A stretch of 64,000 nt of DNA from Daphnia pulex (GCF_021134715.1 NC_060017.1:2852001-2916000); one strand, 5' to 3'. Shown: positions 39,670 through 50,278, counted from the stretch's first letter. A program made the numbers and translations. The notes: generated from the letters alone by a model not told the origin.

Positions 39670-40234
39670 TTCTAAGCTAAAATTGAAAACAAGCCCAAAC
39701 TTCACTGCCACTGATACATTAGCTACTGCAAAGCAAGCAGTGAAAAGACACTACGTAGACGAAAATAAACTGAAAGACGACAATTATTTTTTGAGGAATT
39801 CAACTTTCAACATCCCTGCGAGGCTTTTTTCCTCAGGCCACTTCACGACCGACGACAGCAGACGCTTTTATTTGAAGCGTTTAGTCGTCTACGGTAAAGT
39901 GGAAAGTTGGGTAATGTATGTCTCTGTCAGTACAAATACCTACGGTACACAAACGATGAAACGTGAAGTTACGGTCTTCTAGAAATCATAATTTTTTGGG
40001 ATTTTTATTTAAAAATTAACAGGCTAGCTATTGCTCAGTATAAGGAAAAAATTTATTGCACCCCAATTTTTTTATAAAAAACTTTCGCTCTGCTTTTGCT
40101 TCTGCACCGCTAGGGGGACTTTTTAAAAACAACAATGCTGTGACTGATTGTACTGTCTACAGTGTACTGCCATGTTAAGTGATTATTTGTGATTATTAGC
40201 CCAAAGGAAATAGAGCCTGCAAGTTGGACATGTC
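39670..40234. other. GlcAT-I upstream flank
   Basis: The likely promoter side of GlcAT-I. A CTCF-like string (CACCGCTAGGGGGAC) lies at 40105-40119. The plus strand carries a 139-codon frame across 39563-39982, but it overlaps GlcAT-I exon 1 in antisense and has no recognisable domain, so it is treated as a shadow. Confidence 0.4.
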
Positions 40235-40513
40235 ATGGGAGCAGTAACTGGAGCTGCCAAAATTGGTTTCGGGATAGCCGGACAAGGTCCAGGGCAGGCA
40301 ACGATGAACTCTCCGCCGGAATGCTCCATCACAAGTTTCGCTTAGCGGTCATCTAAACACAGATTTATATGTGATGTAACGTACCCTATCCAGGTTCAAG
40401 TTCGAGATTTTAGAAGCAGTTTAACGAATATCCAGCAGCCTCATATAAATGCAGATTTCCCACTTCCCATATGCAAATTACTTGATCTGGATGAGATGAC
40501 TGATGCAATGTAA
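40235..40513 (+). pseudogene. Unrecognised open segment broken by one in-frame TAG
   Basis: A frame from ATG 40235 reads 36 residues (MGAVTGAAKIGFGIAG...), meets TAG at 40343-40345, then continues in the same frame for 55 residues ending LLDLDEMTDAM before TAA at 40511-40513. The residue composition looks more protein-like than its surroundings. I do not recognise the family. It may be a decayed exon, part of a gene divergent from GlcAT-I, or chance. Confidence 0.25.
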
Positions 40514-40603
40514 CAGAAAAATGTAACAGAAAAAAGGTTTGTTTATGTTGAAATGGTGCAAAACAAAATGTTAATTATTAATTAATAATACTGACTTTGT
40601 TTC

Positions 40604-40716
40604 TTAGATTGGAAATCCCTGTGTTACCAAGCTATATAGTTCTTGAATTACAAACCGAGTGTGGTCTGTGTGGATGATTTTTGGGACTCCTGCTAATATT
40701 AAAAAACCATCTGGTA
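40604..40716 (-). mobile_element. Possible remnant of a DDE integrase core
   Basis: On the minus strand a short segment reads AGVPKIIHTD followed by RFVIQEL. This resembles the second-Asp motif of rve integrases (G-x-P-x-x-I-x-x-D-x-G-x-E-F), but the conserved G and E are damaged. Only about 35 codons are recognisable and there are no terminal repeats or neighbouring pol domains. A chance resemblance is quite possible. Confidence 0.2.
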
Positions 40717-41201
40717 AATTATAATGAAATATTAAGAAAACTTTTTCATTTATGCTTGTTATTTTTTCTTCAAGTAGGTGTGGTAATGCCATTCAGTGCA
40801 AACCATCAATATCTTCTTATCTTCTTTTCTTTCGGCTTCCACAGTCATTTATTAAGCTGATGGTTGGAAGTTGGAACACCATGTTTGAGGTTTCTCAAGC
40901 AAAGGGACACTTAATCTATTGCCCATCTTTATTCTGGGTAAGTGTAACACAGTCTAAAGCTTCGTTTTAATGTAGTTTGAAGAAAACAATTAATTTTTCA
41001 ATTAGTCGAAAACACTTCGTCGGGCTTTGGTCTCGTGTCCAGAAAAATCGAAAGTTTACTGCTCGTAACGATGCTATGCCTGCCATACACATCTCCAGAA
41101 ATAGCAGCTGCCCTGGCCCTTGCTGGAACTTAATTTAGATTGTGTCCCGCGGACTTCGAAACTTGAATAAGAATTTTCATTTAACTTTTAAAAGTCAACA
41201 G

Positions 41202-41363
41202 ATGCTAACCCGATGCCACCCGTTTGCGGATAAGGGGCCTGCTCGTGGATTCGATCCACGCCAGGAAATCTATCAAGCCCCAGGGGATCCCACCAAAGTT
41301 ACTGTTGACGTAGATCCCAAGTCTAGCTGCGTCTTCAATTGCTGGAGAACCGAGAGCCTTTAA
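41202..41363 (+). CDS. Unrecognised short open reading frame
   Basis: A 53-codon frame starts at an ATG that directly follows CAACAG, so it could also be an exon after an acceptor. The product begins MLTRCHPFADKG, has a mid segment PRQEIYQAPGDPTKV and ends CVFNCWRTESL. No family is recognised, and no upstream exon could be joined convincingly. It lies just before the 13-bp tandem repeat. Confidence 0.15.
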   Translation: MLTRCHPFADKGPARGFDPRQEIYQAPGDPTKVTVDVDPKSSCVFNCWRTESL

Positions 41364-41377
41364 GCCATGGAGTGGCT

Positions 41378-41455
41378 AGATCTATAGAGAAGATCTATAG
41401 AAAAGATCTATAGATAAGATCTATAGATAAGATCTATAGATAAGATCTATAGAGA
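41378..41455 (+). repeat. 13-bp tandem repeat, six copies
   Basis: Six head-to-tail copies of AGATCTATAGATA with variation only at the twelfth position (T, G or A). Each unit contains the palindromes AGATCT and CTATAG. The array ends about 175 bp before the start codon of the secreted-protein gene. Confidence 0.95.
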
Positions 41456-41629
41456 AGATGTTAATTTGGCAATGGCAAAAAAGAAAGTGGGTGGAAAGTG
41501 CACCACAGATCACACTTCAGCAGCTGGGCCGTGGCTAAGGTATCGTGGTCATTTGGCCAACATTTCTAATACTATGTAGATTACTGCAATTCATTCTCAA
41601 TTTACTAAGAAAAACTTCTTCAAAACAAG

Positions 41630-42313
41630 ATGCGTTTCTTCATTTTCTTGTTTTCTGTTTACGTTGTGATAGGTCAAGGAAAGGCTCAACATCAGCCTTA
41701 CATTTACGACAGTTTTTATCCAAACCTATCCTATCAATACCCAAACTACTATCCAATCTCTGATAGCCGGACCCCAAATTTAGCTTATGACAAACGCTTT
41801 TTATTCGGTTCTTTACCAACAACAACAACTACGACGACAACCACAACAACCACGACATGCACTGTATCGACCGCTGCAACCTGTAATACTACTGGTCGAA
41901 AAAAAAGAGCTCTTGAAGAGGACGAGGAAAATATTGAACCTTCTCCTGTAAACGAGTAAGTAATCAAAAGTAACATTAATTCAAAAGATTTGTTAGATTT
42001 AGCTTTTTTTTTGTTTAACAGAGTTGAAGCCACAATTGTTTCCGAGATGCCATATGTAATCAGGAAAGAACGTAAACCTGATCCTCAGCTTGCAAACTGG
42101 CGTCCTGATTTTCCATCATACGAACTTCGGTCCACAATCGGCCAACGTCCTTTCTCTAACAACTACAATCCATACTTTCGTCGGCCGATGATTGTAGGCG
42201 ATCCAAAATATTTCCTGTATTATGGTTACACGACAACAACTACTTCTACAGTAACTACTACATCTCGGTCAACTCCGATTTGCTCTCAAGCAAGTAGTTT
42301 TAACTCTTGTTAA
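41630..42313 (+). CDS. Secreted protein with threonine run and cysteines, lineage-restricted
   Basis: Two exons, 41630-41955 and 42022-42313, joined by a 66-bp GT-AG intron (phase 2), give 205 aa. A signal peptide is clear (MRFFIFLFSVYVVIGQ, cleavage near residue 17-19). A Tyr/Pro-rich segment follows (YIYDSFYPNLSYQYPNYYP), then a run of about 13 Thr (near 64-76) leading into CTVSTAATCNTTGRKKRA. RKKR is a potential furin site. The C-terminal half has another Thr-rich tract and ends PICSQASSFNSC, so cysteines flank the Thr tracts. From memory, proteins of this Thr-run/Cys/basic layout are numerous in Daphnia, but I cannot verify this. The function is unknown; a matrix, cuticle or mucin-like role is a guess. 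Confidence 0.8.
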
Positions 42314-42472
42314 GCGCTTTTCAAATCTACGGACAAGCGAGAAGTTTCTATTATTCGCATATTAACCGATGTCCATGAACTAAGGTGTAAGGTACCGAAG
42401 TTTAAGGCGATAAATAATTAATAATGAATTAATTGTAAAGGAATGAATAACATGTTCTTGAGATTCCTTGGA

Positions 42473-42478
42473 AATAAA
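42473..42478 (+). terminator. Candidate polyadenylation signal of the secreted-protein gene
   Basis: AATAAA 160 nt after the stop codon at 42313, in the sense orientation. It gives a short 3'UTR. Confidence 0.5.
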
Positions 42479-43990
42479 CAGACCAATGCTGTCATCAATT
42501 TCCGTTTCCATTCCCGATCCTTAGCTTAATATTAGTAAATTCAGTTGAAAAAGCAATTGATATAGTTGTAGTGCTTTGCGCTCGCATGGAAATATAAATC
42601 AAGTGAATTTATTGATGTGATTATTTCATAAATTTGTATGATTCACATCTTCTCTTCTTCTCCTCGCCCGTTTTCTTATTTTATCCTCTTTCTTTAGGAG
42701 GGAGGAAAAAAAACGAAATAGACTAGACCGACAGAAACTAATAATTTTTGTCTGATCTTAATTTCAATTTCAACTACATGTACGAACATGTGTCAACTGG
42801 TTAACTTTATTGAAGGTTATGCATAGGCTATATTATGCATAGGCGTGTCCGAAAAACCGTAAAGTCGTTAATGGTTTGGTAAACTTTAGACTCGAATACC
42901 CCACCCTAGATGGCGTAAACGTCGACCTATGAATCCGTGCTCTATCTCGCGGCAGGCCAGACGTATGATTAACTGTTATCTCTTTCTTTACTATCGTTGA
43001 AAAAATATGGCGGTTGGTGACCACGTTATGATTTGGATTTTGGATTGTCAACGGTACTTTCCGTGTGTGTTAACCTACAGTAACAAGACCCACGGATAAC
43101 AAAAGACGTTTACATCAAAAGTTCGTAAGGTAAGGTTAAAATTGTTCAATAACAAGGTGGAGAAGAGTTTTTAAGTAATATTTTTGTTGTGTAAGGAAAA
43201 GAAAGAAAGCTTTTGAATAAATTTACGAAAAGGACGAAAAGAGCTTGCGAAATGTGAACGTACGGTATGAATGCAGGATATCAGCCAGAGGTAAATGGGG
43301 TTGCTTGAATAGTAGACTTCACATCTTGAGTTCTTTATTAGCATTTTTCCATTATGCATCGTTACTATTTCAACGTATAGTTCAAGTGGATTGTCATTCA
43401 AAATAGTTAGATGGACAATATCCAATTATAACCCAGTTTACTCTTCTTGAACAACTCAGGAACCATTTTAGTGTCCTAGAAAAAATCTTAGAAATGTAAT
43501 ATTATACGTATTGATATTTTCGTATTATATTGGTCCCCCATATTTCATTTTTTTTCTGTTTTTCATTTGAGTGAAATTATAAACATACACTACTTCGAGC
43601 TTACTACTTACAAAAGCCACATTTTTGCAAATTAGTTTTTTCCTCTTTTGTCTGTCAACATTTGGCAGGGGAATGGGGAAACTGCCAAAATGTGTAGTTA
43701 TGATATTCTAAGTGAATATCAGTACTCTTTTGTAATAGCCAGAAAGTCACTTGTTATTGTGTTTACAATCTGATTATTTTCTCATAATATTTATTGTTTC
43801 TTTTTCTTACTGTAAAACAGCGCTTAATTTATGGCCTTAGAAAGTCAACTCAGAAATCATCAATCAGTGTCATATTCTAACGTCTTTTAGAAATGTCTGT
43901 TTTAGGCACCATCCAATGAAAAAGTAACAGTTCAGGCCCAGGGCCTGAATGTCGATTAAATTTGTGCCTGAATGTCTTTTTTTTTTCTAG

Positions 43991-44137
43991 GTCATTCAGG
44001 CCCACTTTAAAATTAAACAAGCATTATTAAGCATGTTCTATGAGGACCTTGGAGAGTATGAAAAGTGATACCAGTTATCTTTGATAGCTGCATATTTATC
44101 TCCTCAAGATGCCGATGAATGGCTACGATTAGCCGAG
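43991..44137 (+). pseudogene. GTF3C3: GTF3C3 (TFIIIC subunit 3) exon remnant with a premature stop
   Basis: A 49-codon segment lies between a good acceptor (TTTCTAG at 43990) and a donor (GAG|GTAAAA). It translates as ...ALLSMFYEDLGEYEK, a TGA codon, then YQLSLIAAYLSPQDADEWLRLAE. This matches a TPR segment of GTF3C3, where human reads LAMIYEDQGDMEKSLQFELIAAHLNPSDTEEWVRLAE. GTF3C3 is part of the TFIIIC complex that recognises tRNA gene promoters for RNA polymerase III. The TGA falls inside the helix repeat, and no adjacent GTF3C3 exon was found, so this is a relic carrying its own splice sites. That points to a DNA-level duplication, not a retrocopy. Confidence 0.75.
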
Positions 44138-44454
44138 GTAAAATATTTTAGATTAAAAAAACAGCATTTTTAATGGAAAATTAAATTCGTCCGCACGCAG
44201 ATATATTCTACTTCAATTTTTCTGTCTATTTCTGGTTTGTTTGAGTAAAAAAGATGAGCCGCAGGTGCAAATGCTTTGCCAAAGCTTTTCAAAGCATTTA
44301 ATAGCAGTAGGCCTGTAATTAAAATATCTAAATGAATTTAAAAAAATCCAATTTAATTTTGCTCAGTTAAAGTGAATTTTAAATTGAACTTAAAGAAAAG
44401 AAGAATGCAGGTCATCTATCATCTGTATCCTACATTTACAATATTCTGCTTAGT

Positions 44455-44990
44455 TGATTTAATACTTTGTATTTTTAAAAATTCCTCAACTTCTAAGAGA
44501 CTGTTCTTCTATTAGCAGTTGTAAATGAAGTGAATTTAGACTGAGACAAATTCAAAATATTCAACTAAAATTTCCTGCATAGATATGGTGTATGTTTTAT
44601 TGTAAAGTTTATACTAATTCCTTTTATTTCTCCTTTAGGTCATGATCAGAACTATGGAAAATATTCTGTCCACCAGGGAATGACGCCTTAGGAGAAAGAA
44701 CTGCGGTTGCGATCTTCAACAATATTGCGTAACAATATTGCGTCTTTGCGTGAGTGTATTTTTTTTTTAATTTTTCCGCTTGTTATTATTTTTGTTTCTA
44801 ATTTTAGTAATTTTAGCAAGTCTCGATTAGCTAGAGCAGGGATCCTTTTCATTTTACTGTTTTAAATTTAAAAAATTTCTTGTTTACAACGCTAGATGAC
44901 TTTACGATTGCTTAGATTGTTTTCGTCGTTCAAAAAACATTAGTTTCACTGTTTCAGTAACTTTTACTATACACAATTATTTTTTGTTTG
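44455..44990 (+). repeat. Diverged repeat X, left copy (inverted relative to 48365-48960)
   Basis: By eye this segment aligns with the reverse complement of 48365-48960 over several hundred bases with gaps. The best anchor is 28 identical bases at 44828-44855, which include CTAGAGCAGGGATCC. Further matches include CATGATCAGAA near 44641, TATACTAATTC near 44610 and TGCTTAGTTGATTTAA near 44447. Identity is perhaps 70-80%. It lies downstream of the GTF3C3 relic. Confidence 0.75.
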
Positions 44991-45380
44991 CAAAACTGAA
45001 TGAAAAATGATCGATGAATTCTTCGTCAACGTCAATTTTGTTATGCCATAAAACAGTGCAGGAAGAATTCATCCAGTTAACGCTATTTCGTGTGCCCTGA
45101 CACTCAGGATACGAATCACTTGTAATCCCAAATTGAGCGAAGATGGTGGACGAGAGTAGCAACCTGCAACCCAGAAGCTGCTCAACTCTAGAAGGCGTTG
45201 AGCGAAGATGAAATCAAAGTAAATTGCAGTTGGTTCCGTGTCCTCCACTACCAAATCAGTCGCTCTGCTCAGAGCCTGATTGAAGTGATTGACGAATTTG
45301 GTAAATTGGTCCACCCATCAAATTGTGAAGTTCCCCTGATGGATTAAGTCGTAATCATTTTTTTAAAATTGTTATTGTTG

Positions 45381-45458
45381 TTGGCTTGAAGATGACATCT
45401 GGTGGCCAGGTTTGTCTTCAGTTGTTGGGCGTAGGCTAGCCTTTTAAGCCCTTACCCT
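45381..45458 (+). repeat. Diverged repeat Y, left copy (inverted relative to 49190-49275)
   Basis: Aligns with the reverse complement of 49190-49275 around GACATCTGGTGGCCAG and GTAGGCTAGCC. It is shorter than repeat X, and its order relative to X is permuted between the two copies. Confidence 0.65.
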
Positions 45459-46764
45459 TTTCTTGTTTTTTTGTCAGCTGAAGCTTTTGAGAGAAAGAGT
45501 CGCCATTTTTATTTGTTAGGGGTTTTGATGTTTGCTTAATTAGCTTGATTGCTATTTGTAATTTGTTAGGCATTTCTTAGAATTTGTGATGGGTTTTAGT
45601 TGGTTCGGGTTGGCGGTTGGTGATCTTGCTATTTATTTATTCTTGGTATTGATTCGATTAAATTCTATTCACGTGCAGTGAAAGTGCCTGAAAGTGAAAG
45701 TGTTAAATGTAATTTTTTCTCTGTAGATGAATTTTGATGCTTTAAGACTTGGAGACCATATTTTCCACCACTTCGAGAAGCTGAGTAAAATTCTACTTGT
45801 ACAATGTTAAGAATGGTAAAATTATCAATTAAACTGATTGAAATATATTTGAATAATAACATTTGTAATGTTTGATTGCAGGCACCTTTTGATAAAAGGA
45901 ACTTCAGCCATCCAATCTAGGACTTCCATCCAATCGTGCAGGCTGCATGGAAGTCGCATTTACCTTTGCTGTGAACATCATGAACACATACACTATTTGA
46001 AGGTGACAATCTTATCCAGTTTAGATTTTACAGTTAAAATGTGACTAAGCTTTGCATCCATTGGTTAGTTTTAACATTTTGGGATTATTTTGGGATTTCA
46101 TCAAGTCAGCAGCTATTTCCTTCAGTCATGTGTTCTGTTATGGATTTTTTAAAGAGGTGTTTGTAGTAAGCAAGAAAGGCAGATGCCGAAAGAAGTTTTG
46201 TTTATTTGTTCTACTGTAGAGTATTCTTTAAAGTTTAAATTAATTTGTATTTAAATCTCAAATGAGTCATCTAGTTTAATGTAAATTTATTAATTTCACT
46301 TTCAATAATAGGTAAAAGATAATGTTGCCATATAGTATTTGGGATGAATATTTGAAGTGATCATATAATGTAGCATATTTTTTTTAAATTTCATACAGCA
46401 TTTCCAAAGATGCTGAAGATTAATTTTACTTTGGTTATAGGTTCATGTTAACATAGCAGTGGTGTTGCTGTCCAATGTGGCGTGTTATTGCAGCCTATGG
46501 CGGTGAAAGATATCTGCATCCAGCATTGTGTTTAATTGCTATTTGTGTCTATGCAGTTTACCTTTTATATATTGAGAAGGAACACAAAAAAGTAATACGG
46601 GGAGGTTCATGTCAAACAAATAAAAACATGTCCGCGATTGGGGAATGAGGAGGGAGTTGGGGTGGGATATTTGATTATCATTTACTAAAAGAAGTGAGGT
46701 GTGTTTTTAATGAATACGCAATACTTAGTGATAAAATTTGTTGTTAACCTATATAACCTTCCTC

Positions 46765-46915
46765 ACTTACACATCCATTCCTCAAACCCCATAAACACCA
46801 ACATCAAATCCCACATCCACTTACATCCATTCCTCAAACCCCATAAACACCAACATCAAATCCCACATCCACTTACATCCATTCCTCAAACCCCACAATC
46901 TCCAACATCAAACCA
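46765..46915 (+). repeat. 52-bp minisatellite, about 2.8 copies
   Basis: Copies begin at about 46765, 46819 and 46871. The unit contains ACATCCATTCCTCAAACCCC and CACCAACATCAAATCCCAC. The array has no G on the plus strand. The third copy is truncated and more diverged. Confidence 0.9.
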
Positions 46916-47064
46916 CACAATTGTTGTATATCTATAACCATCTATATATATAAATAAATTAAATGTCATTGTATATAAATATTGTGTCAACTATATTTAT
47001 TCTGGAACACAAACAAAATAAACAATTCATTAAACAGAGCGTCCGGTTCAAGACAGTTTTTTTT

Positions 47065-47582
47065 GTGCGAGGCTTTTTAGCAAGCAATCCGCCACCCAAT
47101 TTGACAAAAAGTGGTAGTTTGTTTTCAAGGAAATTGCGTCAGACGGTAAAAAAATTTCTAGTTCAATAATCTCATGTAGAAATTTGCATCTAGTCTACTG
47201 GTGCAAATTGTGATTCTTTAAGCTTGATTAATTTAGGTGATGTGTTAAAAGCAATTGTGGGTAGCTAAAAAATTGATCTAACTTTTTCTGAATATTTTGG
47301 TTTTAGATCACTTTGTTGTTTTTAGATTTTCTTGTGATCTATCTTCAAAATATTCTGAAAAAGCAAATTAGTTCAATTTTTAAGCTACCCACAATTGCTT
47401 TTAACACATGACATAAATTGATAAAGCTTAAAGAATCGCAATTTGCACCAGTAGACTAGATGCAAATTTCTACATGAGACTGTTGAACTAGAAATTTTTT
47501 AACCGTCTGACGCAATTTCCATGAAAACAAACTATCACTTTTTGTCAAATTGGGTGGCGGATTGCTTGCCAAAACTCACACA
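47065..47582. mobile_element. Foldback (long inverted repeat) element, MITE-like
   Basis: Left arm 47065-47311 and right arm 47334-47582 are near-perfect reverse complements, roughly 90% identical by eye, with a loop of about 22 nt. Matching landmarks include AGCAAGCAATCCGCCACCC near 47079 with GGGTGGCGGATTGCTTGCC at 47552-47570, and GATCAC/GTGATC at the loop. No coding capacity is visible. The shape fits a foldback transposon or a non-autonomous MITE, or a recent inverted duplication. Target-site duplications could not be defined. If transcribed, the RNA would form a hairpin of about 245 bp. Confidence 0.88.
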
Positions 47583-48191
47583 TGCAGTGTCGGCGTAGAT
47601 CCAGGGAGATTACCTGGAAATGGAAGAGGAGAGAAGAGTGCGAGGCAAGTTTTACTGGGGAGCGATTAGTCATACTAGGCTTCCGGGTTAGACTCATGAC
47701 CCTCTAAAAGTTTTCGTCGGATCATGCGCCTTCCAAGTCCCCGTTCGACCAGAGCCCTCCCCTCCTCCTGGTTTCACAGCGGGTGAGTGACCACCGGCGG
47801 GCGTTGGTTAGTGGTTAGTTAGGGAAACGGGGCCACAGAAAAGAAGGGAGCCCAGATATGCACTTTTAATTTATCTACATCATTATCTTGAATTTCAGCG
47901 TTTTCTCCTCAGTTTCACCATCCCAATGGGTCAGTCTATGGAATGGCGGCGACAGATTCACCTAAAAGGAGATTTAAGAAGGATTTGATCAATAAAAAGA
48001 ACAATCATAATCAATAACAAGCATGATGCTATTATGAGGTGTAGAGAAACAAGTCAACAAAAAACAATGGAGAGCACTTCAAAAATATTGAATCAAATCA
48101 ACAAATCAAGAATATGCACTAATTGTTGTCTTATGCCATATTCTGTAGTAGGAAAAATTCAGGAAATTAATTCAGGATTAATTCAGGAAAA

Positions 48192-48212
48192 AGCCGAATT
48201 TCAAATTCGGCT
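48192..48212. repeat. Perfect short palindrome
   Basis: AGCCGAATTT and its reverse complement AAATTCGGCT are separated by one C, a 21-nt hairpin. No gene is attached. Confidence 0.8.
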
Positions 48213-48364
48213 GTTAGTTCTTTCGGGCGTCTTATAAGTACTAAATGAAGTACTAACTCCTTTAAAATCCGAAAGTAGACAAGCAAATTACCAAAGTCTA
48301 AGAAGTGAGCTTTGTGGCTTACGGTCAGTTATCACACAAAATTATCTAACGTTAACTGCCTATA

Positions 48365-48960
48365 AATGTCTTTTTAGAATTGTGTAAAGTAAAAGTAACT
48401 GAAACAGTGACACTACTGTTTTTTTCTGACTGATGAAAAACGATCTAAGCCATCGTCTAGCCTTGTAAACAAGAGATGTTTAAAATTTTAAACAGCAAAA
48501 TGAAAAGGATCCCTGCTCTAGCTAAATCAAGACTTATACTAAAATAAGAAAAAATCATACCAAACAAAAATGGGTAATAATAAACCTAATACTCACACAA
48601 TACTGCTACATTATCACAACCACAGTTCTTTCTTTTAAGGTGTTATTCTCTGGAAAGACAATTTTCCAAAATTCTGATCATGATCAAAAGAAGAAGTAAA
48701 AAGAATTAGTATAAACTTTACGGTAGGGCCTACAACTTACAGTTAAACTTACACCACAAATACGAAGAGAATTCCAATTGGATATTTTGCATTTGTTTCA
48801 ATCATAATTCTCTTTCTTTGCAATTGAAGAACAGCCTTGATCATGCTATTTTCCATTCACAAGGATCTCACTGTTTCAAAAAATCAGACATAAAAAGAAT
48901 TGATAAGTGTGAGATTGCAAGTCAAGGAAATAAAAAAATACAAATTGTTAAATCAACTAA
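48365..48960 (-). repeat. Diverged repeat X, right copy
   Basis: The minus-strand counterpart of 44455-44990. The identical core is at 48497-48524. It is somewhat longer than the left copy because of insertions. Confidence 0.75.
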
Positions 48961-49189
48961 GCAGAATACCTATAATGTTAATCTGCTTTACCACATTATG
49001 CTACTTAACAAACTTTTTGAAATGTTTAATAGTTCCCTTTATACTGCATCGAAACGTGAAAAACAGCAACTAACCGTGCACTAACCATGGCAGTCATTGT
49101 TGTTATTAAACTGCAGTGGCACCTGGTGGGGGATTTCAGGACTTTCCATTGATAGGAAAAGGGTGTGAAGCGCACGCAGACGAAGAAGA

Positions 49190-49275
49190 AGGTAGGGGCT
49201 AAAGGGCTAGCCTATGCTCCAGAATTGAAAACAAATCTGGCCGCCAGATGTCGTCAGTGTCCAAGCCCTAACATT
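49190..49275 (-). repeat. Diverged repeat Y, right copy
   Basis: The minus-strand counterpart of 45381-45458, with the shared CATCTGGCGGCCAGA and ATAGGCTAGCCC strings. On this side Y precedes X when read on the minus strand, whereas on the left side X precedes Y. Confidence 0.65.
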
Positions 49276-50278
49276 GTCAGCTTGTTAGCGGTTGTTGCGG
49301 TTGTTGATCTGCGTTAGCAAGCAAAGGGCTTTTTGTAAAAAAAAAAATCAAAACAGATATTAAAACAACAAACGACAAATATCCTTTTCATTTAGGACTT
49401 AAGGTTTAAATTAAAATACCTAACCTGTGTGTGCTTATAAACAGCATCACATTTGGTCCCTGAATTTCGAATTTAAAAAAACAAAGCTAACACGTACAAT
49501 AACACTGCGCCACTGCTTGTCTTTCTTCTTAAAAAAAGTAATTTCATTTTCTTTAAAACTAAATATTTCTGTAATATTAGACTCGTGTATTGACGATTGA
49601 CTCGATCCCATTCTTCTTTACAATTATATACAAATTCAAAGCGCAAAGTAATGTTGATCGTTATCTTCATTTCCTCACAAGAAAACAAAACAAACAAGAA
49701 TATTATAATGTGCACGATGAATTACAACATCTCAAATGTCTTGGCACGACACGCGAGATATGAATCAGAACTTTCAGAAAAGTCTGAACAAAAATGTGGT
49801 CCTCGGGTTTTAAATTATTCAGAAGGGGTTCTGAAAATCCAATCGTAAAATCCGTTTAATGCGGATTTAACAAATGAAGAAAACAAACAAAGCAACTGAC
49901 TAGGAGGGGAAGTACACCATTCTAAAAAGTAAATGTCAAATTGAAGAACGTTTACAAACGCAGTAAAGAAAGCCAAACTGTCAAACTTAACTTCATTAAT
50001 TATAATGAGCTCAATCGATACGCTTTCTTTCGTTGACTAATGAAATCGCGGTGCTATTTGAAATATTCAGGGGAATAAACGCAACACATTAGGCGACATT
50101 CAAGATGCGCTCCGCATACAAAAATATTAATTTTCCCGATTTCTCTTAGCATTGGGCGATATGTTTTTGCTGAAAGTCACGAATACGTAGTATGTCCTTA
50201 TCAACGCAAATGTACATGTTAGCAGAGACTTAGGCAGCCAACCCTCAACTCCCCAACGAGTTGTGATCAATTCACATT

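Larger units (their letters stand above)
42500..50278. other. AT-rich repeat region without an intact gene
   Basis: About 7.8 kb between the secreted-protein gene and DAAM. It holds one decayed GTF3C3 exon, two sequence pairs in inverted orientation, a 52-bp minisatellite and a large foldback. Frames reach only about 90 codons. The best unassigned one is on the minus strand at 45069-45314 (MDQFTKFVNHFNQAL...), which I do not recognise. The region looks like accumulated transposon and gene debris. Confidence 0.6.

Noticed and set aside
39563..39982. 139-codon plus-strand frame over GlcAT-I exon 1
   Set aside because: It is antisense to a solid exon, has no recognisable domain and no splice partners.
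41236..41265. T-arm-like hairpin CGTGGATTCGATCCACG
   Set aside because: The B-box spacing is one base short and no A-box precedes it.
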